In this document: piece after piece, positions 45,793 to 55,503 of the stretch | How the letters are laid out: each line of letters begins with the position of its first letter | How positions within the stretch are numbered: position 1 is the first letter of the stretch | Origin: Actinomortierella ambigua | Taxonomy: Eukaryota > Mortierellomycota > Mortierellomycetes > Mortierellales > Mortierellaceae | Reading direction: 5' to 3' | DNA length: 57,886 bases | Assembly (NCBI GenBank): GCA_016098155.1 | Contig: JAAAJB010000172.1 | Location: 1-57,886 of the forward strand | The notes under the pieces: generated by a model | Told to the model about the DNA's origin: nothing | Databases searched by the model: none | What the model saw: only the letters and a program-made list of their open reading frames with translations | Made by a program: the position numbers and the translations under genes

Positions 45793-47060
45793 TGGGTAAA
45801 ACAGAGTTACATATCCAACCCAATCCACTAGACTATATACTTGAAGCACATGTTGAGCTCACTACAATATGCTGTCAAATAGAAGAGTCAGCTAAGCGAG
45901 ATGGGTGAAAGCAACGTATAGTGAACGTTTGACTAGCTGATGACTACTCTAGTGATCTGCTCAAGAGTCTCGAGTCTCTCTATGGCACCAACATGTAAGA
46001 GGTCCGCTGCTTTTCTGTACCAGAGCGTGGCCTGCTGAACATCCTTATGAACACCTTGACCTTGCTCGTACATCGCTCCAACGTTATACTGAGCGTCCGC
46101 ATTCCCTTGCTCAGCTGATCTGCGATACCGCGACATAGCCTCACCGTAGTCTTGTTCGACCCCACGTCCGTTCTCGTACATCTTACCCAGGTTGTTCAGC
46201 GCCTTTGCATACCCTTGGTCAGTCGACTTTTGGTACCACGAAACTGCCTCCGCATCGTCTTGCCTGACTCCGTGCCCATTCTCGTACATCCTCCCAAGGT
46301 TGTTCTGCGCCTTTGCATCCCCTTGCTCGGCCGACTTGCGATACCACGACATTGCCAAGGTATAGTCTGGACGGACTCCATATCCGCTGGCGTACATCTT
46401 CCCAAGGCTGTTCTGCGCCGTGGCATTCCCCTGTTCGGCCGCCTGGCGAAACCACAATAGTGCCTCGACATAGTCTCGTCCGACTCCACGTCCCTCGAGG
46501 TACATGGACCCAAGGCTTAGCTGTGCCATCGTATTCCCTTGCTCGGCCGACTTTCGATACCACAACACGGCCTCGATATAGTCGCGTTCCACGCCATATC
46601 CGTCGACGTACATCACTCCAAGGCTGCACTGGGCCACTGCATTCCCTTGTTCGGCCGACTTGCGAAACCACGACAGGGCTGCTGTACAGTCTCGTTCGAC
46701 CCCATGTCCGTTCCGGTACATCACTCCCAGACTGCACCGCGCCGCCGCATTCCCTTGTTCGGCCGACTTTTGGTACCAGGACAATGCCTGGTCATAGTCC
46801 CGCTCGACTCCAAGCCCGCTCCGGTACATCGCTCCGAGGCTGCTTTGGGCGGAAGCGTTCCCTTGTTCGGCCGATTGGCGGTACCAAGACGCGGCCTCGA
46901 CATAGTCTCGCTCGACCCCTTGCCCAGCGTAGTACATCCGACCAAGGTCCTTCTGGGCCACGGCATGTCCTCTCTCGGCCGCTTTCCGAATCCAGGACAG
47001 TGCAGCACCGAGGTCCTTCTCGATGCCGCTCCGACCACGACGGAGAAAGTCTCCAGTCTT
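45793..47060. repeat. duplicated segment, copy B
   Basis: The longer partner of copy A (42233-43100). It covers the 3' flank and repeats 2-11 of the intact kinase-Sel1 gene and has four more Sel1 repeats than copy A. Confidence 0.8.
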
Positions 47061-48173
47061 GTGTTGGGCCTCTAGCGACCCTTGCGTTGCGGCTCGGAGA
47101 TACCACTTGAATGCCTCCGAGTCATCTCGGTCCATACCGGCCGCCCCTCTTTCATACAAGGCTGCCAAGGCCAGCTGTGCCTCGGCGTCGCCTCCTTTGG
47201 CTTTTGCCATGCATGCCGAAATCTGCTCGGGCGAGATGTCGACAATCACGCTTGTCTGCTCAGCGGCGGCGGCGGCGGCGGCGGCGGCTGTGCTCTCACT
47301 CGAGGATGACAGGGGGAACATTTGCGAGATATCGATCGAGAGGCTCATCGTGCTCACATCGGCTCTTGTCCCATCGACTGTTTCGGGATGGACAGCAGCT
47401 TTCGGGATGATCTCGCTCGCCTCGGGCCTCTTGTCTGGGTTTTGGTCCCAACACCGCTCGACCCAGCGGCGGTACTCCGACGGTGTGGTCTCGGGCAACT
47501 CCTCTCGATGGCCTTGGACGACAAGCGCAATCACGGCCATGTTGTCGAGCTGCTCTTGGAACGGCACTGTGCAATTGGCGGCCATCTCCCACATCACCAT
47601 CCCTAGCGCGTACATGTCCGACTTGGTCGAGTACTTGGGTCTGGCTCCGAAGAGCTCTGGGGCCATCCAGCGGAACGTCCCACGAAGGGCTGTGGACATG
47701 GAAGCCGAGCGCACCTTGATGGTGGCCAACCCGAAATCGCATAGCTTGGCCTCCATCTGACGTGAGAGTAGCACATTCATGCTCTTGAGGTCTCGATGAA
47801 GAACTCCCTTGTGATGGATGTAGGCGAGTCCTCGCGCAATCTCCTCCGCGATGCGAGTCTTGTTGGGCCAGTCGAGTCGGCGTTGTTGGATGGCCCGTTG
47901 GAGACACCCACCCTCGGCGTACTCCATCACGATCACTAGCCGATCCTCATGGCTGGTTGTGCCATAAAACTGGATGATGTGTTTGTCTCGAAGACTCTCC
48001 AGCAGCTGGACCTCTCGTTGGATGGATTCATCGTTGATTGTCTCGGCATGGGCGACGTATAGCCTCTTGATGGCAACCTCGCGTCCCTCCCAATGAGCAT
48101 GGTAAACATTTCCATACCCACCAACGCCAATCACTACGCCTAGAGTCAACGAAGGCAGTTGTTCAGCTTTCAT
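45933..48173 (-). CDS. TKL-type kinase fused to eleven Sel1 repeats
   Basis: 746 residues, one long exon, from ATG 48173 (MKAEQLPSLTLG). Kinase domain about 12-265: GVGGYGNVYHAHW Gly loop, VAIKRL with the catalytic Lys near residue 36, HRDLKSMNVLL, LCDFGLATIK, RGTFRWMAPELF, DMYALGMVMWEMA and RRWVERCWDQNPDKRPEA. All catalytic residues are present. A linker with a GCG-coded poly-Ala (47264-47288) follows. Then eleven Sel1 units of 36-37 residues, mostly of the form AQxxLGxMYxxGxGVxxDYxxAxxWYRKSAEQGN, reach the C-terminus. Sel1 solenoids bind proteins; the fusion suggests a signalling kinase with its own scaffold. ATG 48233 followed at once by GTATTC and a CCTAG could give a 42-base intron as in the paralogues, but that is very short. 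Confidence 0.88.
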   Translation of the reverse strand: MKAEQLPSLTLGVVIGVGGYGNVYHAHWEGREVAIKRLYVAHAETINDESIQREVQLLESLRDKHIIQFYGTTSHEDRLVIVMEYAEGGCLQRAIQQRRLDWPNKTRIAEEIARGLAYIHHKGVLHRDLKSMNVLLSRQMEAKLCDFGLATIKVRSASMSTALRGTFRWMAPELFGARPKYSTKSDMYALGMVMWEMAANCTVPFQEQLDNMAVIALVVQGHREELPETTPSEYRRWVERCWDQNPDKRPEASEIIPKAAVHPETVDGTRADVSTMSLSIDISQMFPLSSSSESTAAAAAAAAAEQTSVIVDISPEQISACMAKAKGGDAEAQLALAALYERGAAGMDRDDSEAFKWYLRAATQGSLEAQHKTGDFLRRGRSGIEKDLGAALSWIRKAAERGHAVAQKDLGRMYYAGQGVERDYVEAASWYRQSAEQGNASAQSSLGAMYRSGLGVERDYDQALSWYQKSAEQGNAAARCSLGVMYRNGHGVERDCTAALSWFRKSAEQGNAVAQCSLGVMYVDGYGVERDYIEAVLWYRKSAEQGNTMAQLSLGSMYLEGRGVGRDYVEALLWFRQAAEQGNATAQNSLGKMYASGYGVRPDYTLAMSWYRKSAEQGDAKAQNNLGRMYENGHGVRQDDAEAVSWYQKSTDQGYAKALNNLGKMYENGRGVEQDYGEAMSRYRRSAEQGNADAQYNVGAMYEQGQGVHKDVQQATLWYRKAADLLHVGAIERLETLEQITRVVIS
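47262..47288 (-). repeat. GCC/GCG trinucleotide tract (poly-Ala)
   Basis: Eight or nine GCC/GCG-type units in the linker between the kinase and Sel1 repeats encode a poly-Ala run absent from the paralogue at 48.8-50.4 kb. Confidence 0.75.
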
Positions 48174-48785
48174 CACAGTATTGTACAATAATTTCTAGGC
48201 CTTTTGCTTCTATCGGAACCTCGGACTTGCGAATACCATAGAATAGGCTTATATATTGAACGAGGTTCTACCTTGGGGGTTTGATTGAGGGAATGAGTAA
48301 TTTAATGATGATGGCGAGGGAGGTAATGAGGGAATCGTTAGCATCCAATTGAGATGTGGGGTTGAGTGAAAGGGGAAGAGTAGCAAATTCTGATATCCGA
48401 CCATCTTGTGTTACCGTGTCAAGTCGACAGAGATGGTCTAGTAACTTTTAGAGCACCTTTGATCAAATGAACCCTCGTGAGGTTTGAGTATGGAGATCTA
48501 GTTACCAAGTACGGTGTGCCTCGACATCTTTAGATATGGCGTCAAAAGCACCCAGCTGGCAGCAAAGAGAACAGAGATGGGTGCAGACGCCGAGAACATT
48601 CTTTTTTTTTTCATCAAGGTTACATTCAGGAGGGATTCTGGGGTATGGAAGGGGTTTGAGGAGTTGAGATACAATACAGAGCAAGGTACTATCATAGTGT
48701 AGAACAACTGCAGTGGATTTTTGGAAATTGGTGCTGGGCCACCTGCAAAAAAAAAACAAGGCCGTCGAGACTCCACCCTGGATGC
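48174..48785. other. intergenic between the two kinase-Sel1 genes
   Basis: 612 bases holding the promoter of the upstream-facing gene 45933-48173 and the 3' flank of the next. Contains ATGATGATGG-like repeats near 48305. No further gene seen. Confidence 0.4.
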
Positions 48786-50411
48786 TTAGGAGGGTACCTT
48801 GACGGCATCTGACCTTTGAAACCAACGGGCAGCCTGCTCAACATCCTTTGGAACAGCTTTGCCTTGCTTGTACATCACTTTAAGACCGCCCTGTGCTCTC
48901 GCGTTCCCTTGCTCAGCCGACTTTTTAAACCACGACGCGGCCTGGACATAATCGCGTTCGATGCCTCGTCCGGTGGCGTACATCCATCCAAGGTTGTACT
49001 GTCCGTCTGCATCGCCTTGCTCAGCCGACTTGCGAAACCACGAGACGGAGTCGGCATAGTTTTGTTTGACGCCACGTCCAAGACGGTACATCACACCAAT
49101 GTCGTTCTGCGCGGCGGCGTTCCCTTGATCGGCAGCCTTGCGAAGCCAGACCATGGCATCTACAACGCTTTCTCGGACGCAGTCCCCCCCAAGAAGGTAC
49201 ATCTGGCCAAATTCTCTCTGGGCGACCGCATATCCTCCATCAACGGCCTTCCGCATCCAGCTCAATCCCACGTCATAATCCTGCTCCGTACCTCGGCCCA
49301 TGCGGAAGAATTCACTCGTCTTGCGCTGTCCCTCCGGTGACTGTCTCTCGGCCGCTCGAAGGTACCACTTGAGCGCCTCCTCGTAGTCTTGTTCAACGCC
49401 GTCAGTGCCGTCCTCGTACATGGCTGCCAATGCCAGCTGTGCCTGGACATCACCCTTGTCGGCCTTGGCCGAGAGTGCCGCGACTGTACCCTTTGCCTTT
49501 TCGTCGCCTGGGGATGAAGTCGGCGTGTTGACCGACAGGCTGGCCTTGCCAATCTTGCCCACCATCGCACTTGCCTCGGGTCGCTTGGCGGGGTCGAAGC
49601 TCCAGCACTGCTCGACCCATCGGCGGTAGTCGGACGGAGTGTCTGCCGGCAGCGTCTCTTTCTCACCCCTCATGACAGCCTTTGCCACAGAAAAATTGTC
49701 GCTGTAGACTTCGAATGGCGTCGTTTGACCCGCAGCCATCTCCCACAAGACCATGCCAAGCGAGTACACGTCCGACTTGTTCGAGTACGTGGGTCTAGCT
49801 TCAAAGATCTCGGGCGCCATCCAGCGGAAGGTGCCCTTCAAGTCAGTGGAGACCGAGGCTGCGTGGGCCTTGATCGTTGCAAAGCCGAAATCGCACAGCT
49901 TGGCCTGCTTTCTGCCGGTGAGCAGCACGTTCATGCTCTTGAGGTCGCAGTGGAGAACCCCTTTGGCGTGGATGTAGGCGAGTCCTTGTGCCATTTCATC
50001 GGCGAGACGGAACCTGTCTGGCCAGTCGAAAATGCGGCTCTCGATGGCTTCATCGAGGCATCCGCCATCAGCATACTCCATAACGACCACCAGTCGATCT
50101 TCGTAGCTGGTCGCGCCGTAAATCTCAATGATGCGCTCGTCTCGAAGTGTCTCGAGGAGTTGGATCTCTCGTTTGATAGATTCATCCATGGCTGCCTCTG
50201 AAGCGGTGATGAAGAGCTGCTTGATGGCTACCTCGCGTCCTTCCCATCGAGCATGGTAGACAGACCCATAGCTGCCAGACCCAATGACTTTTTGTAGACT
50301 CAAGGAAGACTTTTTTTTTTTTGAAGAACAGTAACGGGTCAGTTGTTTTTTTTTTTCATGAAGCGCGACGGTTAAAATTTCTACTACGAAATCAGGCGTG
50401 GAATTTACCAT
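48786..50411 (-). CDS. TKL-type kinase fused to six Sel1 repeats
   Basis: Second full family member. Kinase: GSGSYGSVYHARW, VAIKQL, IIEIYGATSYEDRLVVVMEY, HCDLKSMNVLL, LCDFGFATIK, GTFRWMAPEIF and RRWVEQCWSFDPAKRPEA. The catalytic loop reads HCD, not HRD; the catalytic Asp and Asn stay, so activity is likely but activation-loop control may differ. Six Sel1 units follow (GDVQAQLALAAMYEDG to DVEQAARWFQRS). ATG 50411-50409 is followed immediately by GTAAAT; splicing to TCTTCC at 50309 would remove 99 bases, a multiple of three with no stop. So the product is 541 residues unspliced or 508 spliced. The spliced start (M-SSLSLQKVIG) lines up with the kinase at 41.1-41.9 kb. Confidence 0.87.
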   Translation of the reverse strand: MVNSTPDFVVEILTVALHEKKKQLTRYCSSKKKKSSLSLQKVIGSGSYGSVYHARWEGREVAIKQLFITASEAAMDESIKREIQLLETLRDERIIEIYGATSYEDRLVVVMEYADGGCLDEAIESRIFDWPDRFRLADEMAQGLAYIHAKGVLHCDLKSMNVLLTGRKQAKLCDFGFATIKAHAASVSTDLKGTFRWMAPEIFEARPTYSNKSDVYSLGMVLWEMAAGQTTPFEVYSDNFSVAKAVMRGEKETLPADTPSDYRRWVEQCWSFDPAKRPEASAMVGKIGKASLSVNTPTSSPGDEKAKGTVAALSAKADKGDVQAQLALAAMYEDGTDGVEQDYEEALKWYLRAAERQSPEGQRKTSEFFRMGRGTEQDYDVGLSWMRKAVDGGYAVAQREFGQMYLLGGDCVRESVVDAMVWLRKAADQGNAAAQNDIGVMYRLGRGVKQNYADSVSWFRKSAEQGDADGQYNLGWMYATGRGIERDYVQAASWFKKSAEQGNARAQGGLKVMYKQGKAVPKDVEQAARWFQRSDAVKVPS

Positions 50412-51127
50412 GGAGAGAGTTTAGACACTAAAAGAGGCTCTACTTGGAGATTTGTGAAATGAGGGATTCAATGATGAGGATGAAGAATGAGCAATGTTCG
50501 AGACGAGATGATGAGGTATTTAAGCGTGCGAGAAAGCGAGAGGAGTAGACTACCATTGCCTATATTTTACCCTTGTCCGACTTGTGTTACATTGTCAAGA
50601 AAGAAACCCCCGAGGACTGCTGTGCCAACGATGAGACCTTGGTCTTGTACTACAGTACCAAGTCGGTGCCACAGGATGGTTGATTGTAATCGCGTTCTCA
50701 CGCTGCTTGTTTCTTAAAGACCCGACTCTAGATAGGAACTGAGGATGGTCCGACGAAATATAAACCTTGGAAGCTTTGAGTACCCGTGCTGTTTTTTTTT
50801 TCTTTCTTTCCACCAATCAGCAATACGCGAAATTGAGAATCTCTATAACTCTTCCGCGGAAGAGCATTCACTGCCAACTCTGACCAGACGCGACATGTAC
50901 AGTACATTTTTCGGGAGAGTCTCCATTAGGGTATTACAAAGCTTAGCCCAAAAAAAGCAGACACAAGCAAAGGGATTTAACTAGCTAGCCGCACGATCCA
51001 ATCTCGACTTTGGTGCGTCTTAGTCGTGTGGAACTACGCGTATAGCGTTTGAACACTTCAGAACTAATTTTTTCGCGTTAGATAGTTTCTTTATTGTCGA
51101 TTCTTCTTCAGTAAACGACTGTGTGTG
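50412..51127. other. intergenic, no gene seen
   Basis: Between the promoter side of the kinase-Sel1 gene and the 3' end of the Q-rich gene. Short ORFs only, none recognised. Confidence 0.4.
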
Positions 51128-52612
51128 TTAGAAGGAAGATGAAGATGTGGACGAAAGGTTTAGAGAGATAGCCGAAGTCTTTGTGCCAGCCGGCTTGGGA
51201 GAGGCCGAGGACGGAGACGAAGAAGTAGAGGACATGTGACAGTGGCTGGGCTCCATAGGTGACCGCTGGTCGTGGAGCGATGGTGGTGGTGCATGAATCT
51301 CGTATTGGCGTGTGTCAGAATCTTCTGAACGGAGTGCTGGGTGGTGGTGTTCTCTCCTCGCCATCTCTCTAGAACGGACACGTCTTGCTTTCTCACAACC
51401 ACTTGCAAGGGATGATGATGGTGGTGATGAAGAAGGTGACGATAGTGATGATAATGATGATAATGATGATGATGATGCATCGGTGGCCACCGTATTGCCC
51501 CCTCGCAAGCTAGCATCGTGGATTGCACTCTTGTGGTTGCCCGCTACTTGAGGGTGTGGTGGTCTTGCTGTCTTTTCAGTGGCTGACAAACTAGAAAGTG
51601 AAGAGTCTTGTTGGGACGTTTTTGGAGAGGCTTTTGCCTGGAGGAGAATTTCAGCCGCACGCTCTGGGGCCATGGCATCGATCTGGGTGCCAGTGTAATC
51701 CAGCATAGCGAGCTGGACCCGATCTTCAAACGAGATCTTGGAGACGCGTTTTGGCAGTATGGTGGAAATAGAGAGCGTCCTTGTGACAGCTTCCTGGACG
51801 AGATCGCGTACAGGCTGTGCCTGTTGTGGTTGTTGTAGCCCATGCTGCTGCTGTCGAGTAGGATGGAGCTGGAAGTAATAGCCAAAAGTCGAGCGCCGTT
51901 GCTTGCGAAGCTCAAGCAGGCGCTGCTGCTGCTCCTCCTCCGTTGTTGTTGTTGCTGCCGGTGCTGAATGATGATGATGGTCCGTTGGCCTGTGCTCTGA
52001 CGATGTCTGCTGGAGGTCTTGACCATTCTTGTGGTGGTTGTTGTCTTCCCTTGTCTCCTCCTTTGGATGGCACCGTGCTGCCGCCTCCTCTGACGTCGTC
52101 GATGCTGCAATCTTTCCCCGCATTTCAGCATTTCCCCCCTTGATGTGGTCCTGCTCCTGTCCTTGCTCCAGCTCCAGCTCCAGCTCCTGTTCGATCTGGC
52201 GCTTCAATTGCTGTTGCTGTAAAGCATTGCGGTGACGCTGCAGCTGCAGCTGTAGTTCTTCTTGTTGGCGGAGTCTTTGCTGGTGTTCCAGTCGTTGCTC
52301 AAGCTGCTCCTGTGTGAGTGGGTGTGGTTGTTGTGGCGACTGTTGTTGTCCAAAGGGCTGGAATGGATCCAGTGGCACTCCGTATTGTGGCTCTTGTTGT
52401 TGGAGCTGAGCAAGCACTTGTTCGGGTGTCAGTGGAGGTGGTGGAGGGTTTGGGTTGTGGATGGTATAGGGGACAATGGATGCCCAGCGGACGTGTCTTG
52501 TTGCTCCAGTAGCAGGCAAGGAGGTCAAAAATAGTGTGTCGTGTGGGTGATGGGCTCTTGACGAGGCAAAGATGGCGGACGATGGCCGCTTGAGGAGGCG
52601 GGGCAGAGACAT
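51128..52612 (-). CDS. Q-rich protein with possible mitochondrial presequence, unrecognised
   Basis: 494-residue single-exon ORF. The N-terminus MSLPRLLKRPSSAIFASSRA is basic, hydroxylated and lacks acidic residues, like a mitochondrial presequence. A long Gln/Glu/Leu segment follows (residues about 65-170, with ELELELEQGQEQ), predicted helical or coiled coil. The only part with ordinary composition is about residues 230-330: RKQRRSTFGYYFQLHP, VRDLVQEAVTRTLSISTILP and KISFEDRVQLAMLDYTGTQI, ending APERAAEILLQA, probably a small folded domain. The last 160 residues are Ser-rich and disordered. No family recognised. Even composition of the core and the long open frame support a real gene. Confidence 0.6.
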   Translation of the reverse strand: MSLPRLLKRPSSAIFASSRAHHPHDTLFLTSLPATGATRHVRWASIVPYTIHNPNPPPPPLTPEQVLAQLQQQEPQYGVPLDPFQPFGQQQSPQQPHPLTQEQLEQRLEHQQRLRQQEELQLQLQRHRNALQQQQLKRQIEQELELELEQGQEQDHIKGGNAEMRGKIAASTTSEEAAARCHPKEETREDNNHHKNGQDLQQTSSEHRPTDHHHHSAPAATTTTEEEQQQRLLELRKQRRSTFGYYFQLHPTRQQQHGLQQPQQAQPVRDLVQEAVTRTLSISTILPKRVSKISFEDRVQLAMLDYTGTQIDAMAPERAAEILLQAKASPKTSQQDSSLSSLSATEKTARPPHPQVAGNHKSAIHDASLRGGNTVATDASSSSLSSLSSLSSPSSSPPSSSLASGCEKARRVRSREMARREHHHPALRSEDSDTRQYEIHAPPPSLHDQRSPMEPSHCHMSSTSSSPSSASPKPAGTKTSAISLNLSSTSSSSF

Positions 52613-54188
52613 TGTGCGAGACAGACTGCGATGGGGAAGTGGATGGAGAGTGAAAGGGGGGCAATGAGGGGTTGAATGGGATGGAGTAGAGAAAGCTGAG
52701 TGTGTATGTGTGTGTGTGTGAGAGAAAGAGTTTTACAGGGGGGGGGGGAGATTTGTGTGTGTGTGTGTGTGCTCTCCTCGCAGGAAGAGACAAAAAAGAA
52801 TGGTTTGTTGCTCAGCTGACAGAGAAACACTCTCATTGGAGGACATGCGCCTACTTTCCCACCGTGTTGCGGTGCTAATTTGTGTGATGATGCGTGTTGT
52901 GTGTGCCTTGACGTATATTGGCCACAAACCGAGCAACCATGACAAAAGGCAGAGATAGAGAGCGCGAGCAAGCAAGCGAGAGAGAGAGAGAGAGAGACGA
53001 CCCACACATGCACCGAGCTACGATTCTATTTTGGTGTAAACAGGGAGAGATAGAGAAGGGGAGGGGGGTGAGCATGTCCCACTTGCATGCATCGCATCAC
53101 GGAGGTCGGGCCACGTTGGGTTGCCTGGTTGTCTTTGCTGCATACATACCCACCGGTAAACACACATACAGCCACCAACCAGTATATCACCAGGCCCCCA
53201 GGCATCGGCGCTCGAAGAACATTGTGTTGCCTCCTTAATAGCACTCGCATCGAACCCATGTACCTTTCTCCATATCGTATTGGACTTGCGCGATCCACCC
53301 ATCTGCTGGAAACTCGCGTGCGTTCTGTTCCATGATAGTGTAAGCTTGGCTCAAGGGCGTATAAATCAACTCTCAGGAACCGCGCTTTGTCTACTTGGTC
53401 TCGAGAAAAGGAGAACGGGCTCACGGTACGCAACTCCTCGACTCCTAAAGTAAAACGGCTTCCTTTAAGCTGCAAGATGGCTCGCCACGTTTTTTATTTT
53501 CTTGCTTTCGCTCTCGCTCTCATACATACTCTTACCTAACAATGCTGGAAATCTATTCCCTCTTGTTCTGCTCTCTGGCTGAACCCTTTCGTCGACAGGC
53601 TGTTGCAACGTTCTACCGCAAGGTGTGTTTCGTACACTGAGGCCCACCCAAAAAAGCCTTTTGAGATTGACAGCGGGTGCCATGACGAGTTGGCATAGGC
53701 ACGTTTTGCGGGTGACACAACAAAAGGCGGGAGAGTCTAACCAGAGTGCCCCTCCAAAAGTTATTGCAGGATACACCGACCGGTCATCTGCCAGCCTCAA
53801 GTCACTTGCCGAGTCTCTGTGGGACTGCAAGGTAAGCGCGCTTTAGGAATGCATGATTAGGATGAAAGACGTGTTATCGTCTTCGATGTTATTCCAACGG
53901 AAAAGGGTAGACGAGTGGCATGGAAAGTTCAATGACCTGCCATAGGCAGCGTTGGAGTAAGGCCCCCAATGGCTACACAGCCGCCGTACCCTGGTTCAGT
54001 AGGTAGAGACTGTCGATGAACGTGAGCGGATGTTGAAACAAAACGTGCGTGCACAACAACGCCCCCCTTTTTCTCTCAAACTCCCCACACTCCTTTTTTT
54101 TTTCTTCGGGGCTCGAGAGACCCTTAAGTTACGAACGACCGCACCCCTGAAATGACTGGTGCATGACCACCAATTCAAAGGGTTTGTC
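52613..54188. other. intergenic region with possible small exons
   Basis: GT/CA microsatellites (52690-52720, 52754-52771) and a GA tract (52979-52996). On the plus strand 53685-53832 an ATG-led open segment (includes SLKSLAESLWDCK) ends at GTAAGC and could be an exon of a small gene or a leader of the RNase H1 transcript, but a stop in frame just before ATG 54189 separates it from that protein. No recognised product. Confidence 0.35.
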
Positions 54189-55503
54189 ATGTACCGACTC
54201 GTCAGAATGCCAAAGCAGACAGGGCCATCCTACTACGCTGTCCACGTTGGAAAGACCAAGGGAATCTACTACACATGGTATGCAAGCACAGTCATGACAG
54301 TTTGTCTGGAAGAAAAAAAAAGGAATGCTCATGTCCACCTGGTTATGACATGCATGGCTTTTTTGTTGTGTTCATTACATTGCACGAAACGCAATATCTT
54401 ACCTCCCAGGGAGAACCCTGCACCACCTCTTCAATCAACACCTTGCTAGGGCGGAATGTGAAAAGCAAATAAGAGGCGTGCCAGCGGCCAAGTTTAAAAA
54501 GTTTCCAACGCTTCAGGAGGCGCAAGATTTCGTCAAGAATGGCCCGGCACCCTATCCACAGCGGGGTGCTGCCTCGAGTTCAAAGGCACGGTCCACTTCG
54601 TCATCATCGTCTGCAGCCTCGTCCTCTGCCTCAAGGCGAACAGGAGCATCAAAGGCAGCAACAGCAGCACCATCATCATCATCAGTAGGAACAGCCGCAT
54701 CCTCCAGCTACACTCGGGTGGGCAACATTACCGTCCCAGTCTCAGACGCCATCATCGCCTACACGGATGGTAGCTCACGTGGCAATGGACAGGAGGGTTG
54801 TCAGGCAGGAATTGGTGTCTTTTTTGGTGTGAATGACCCAAGGAATGTCAGCGAGCGATTACCTGTGGCGCCAGACACGAACCAGCGAGCAGAGCTGATG
54901 GTAAGGGCCTCATTCGTGATTTCGACTGATCCAACGTGTGGTGTGGTGGTTGCTTTTTTTTTTATTATTGTTTCAAGTCCTGATAGCAGGCTGTCTTTTT
55001 TTTTATTATTGATTATCTGTCTATATCAATGATTGTTACTCGCGTAGGCTGCTCTTCGAGCCATCCAGGTCTGCGGCAATGAAACCAAGCCTCTCGAAAT
55101 TCGCTCTGATAGCCATTACACCATCCAAGTGGCGTCCACCTGGGGTCCCAATTGGGTTAAGAATGGTTGGCGAAAGTCGGATGGGTCGCCTGTCATGAAT
55201 AGGGATATCATTGAGCCACTTATGAGCACGATTGAAAAGCGGAAAGGGCCCATCAAGTGGGTATGTAGCTTTTGGAGAAGAACAAAAGAAAAAGAAAATA
55301 GAAGAGAAAAAAAAATAAGGCTTACTTCATCACGACACACACACACGCAGACACATACCGCTTCGTTGAGTTGTTACTGACAATTGTTTATCTCGTTTTA
55401 GGTCTACGTGCAAGCTCACGTGGGACACTTTGGAAACGAGATGGCCGATCGCCTGGCCAATGCAGGAGCAATCATGCCGCGGTCTGCAAACTCTGAGGAG
55501 TGA
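54189..55503 (+). CDS. RNH1: ribonuclease H1
   Basis: 284 residues in four exons: 54189-54277, 54450-54900, 55048-55260 and 55402-55503, in phase. Cuts the RNA strand of RNA:DNA hybrids. The N-terminal hybrid-binding (viroplasmin-like) domain reads YYAVHVGKTKGIYYTWAECE, then GVPAAKFKKFPTLQEAQDFV, with exon 1 joined exactly at TW. A Ser/Ala-rich linker of about 70 residues follows. The catalytic domain has the four acidic residues: D in AYTDGSSRGNG, E in NQRAELMAA, D in IRSDSHYTI and D in GNEMADRLA, plus the VQAHVGHFGNE His loop. Family length is normal. Two in-frame starts exist, ATG 54189 and 54207 (MPKQTG); the longer has a short basic lead, MYRLVR, too short to be a clear mitochondrial signal. 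Confidence 0.95.

Noticed and set aside
46000..47000. Regularly spaced DNA repeats of about 108 bases
   Set aside because: Not a CRISPR or satellite: the period is 36 codons of Sel1 repeats in a coding frame.
53477..53535. Signal-peptide-like ORF (ATG 53477)
   Set aside because: Only about 20 codons before a stop, in no frame with RNase H1, and no downstream exon could be supported.
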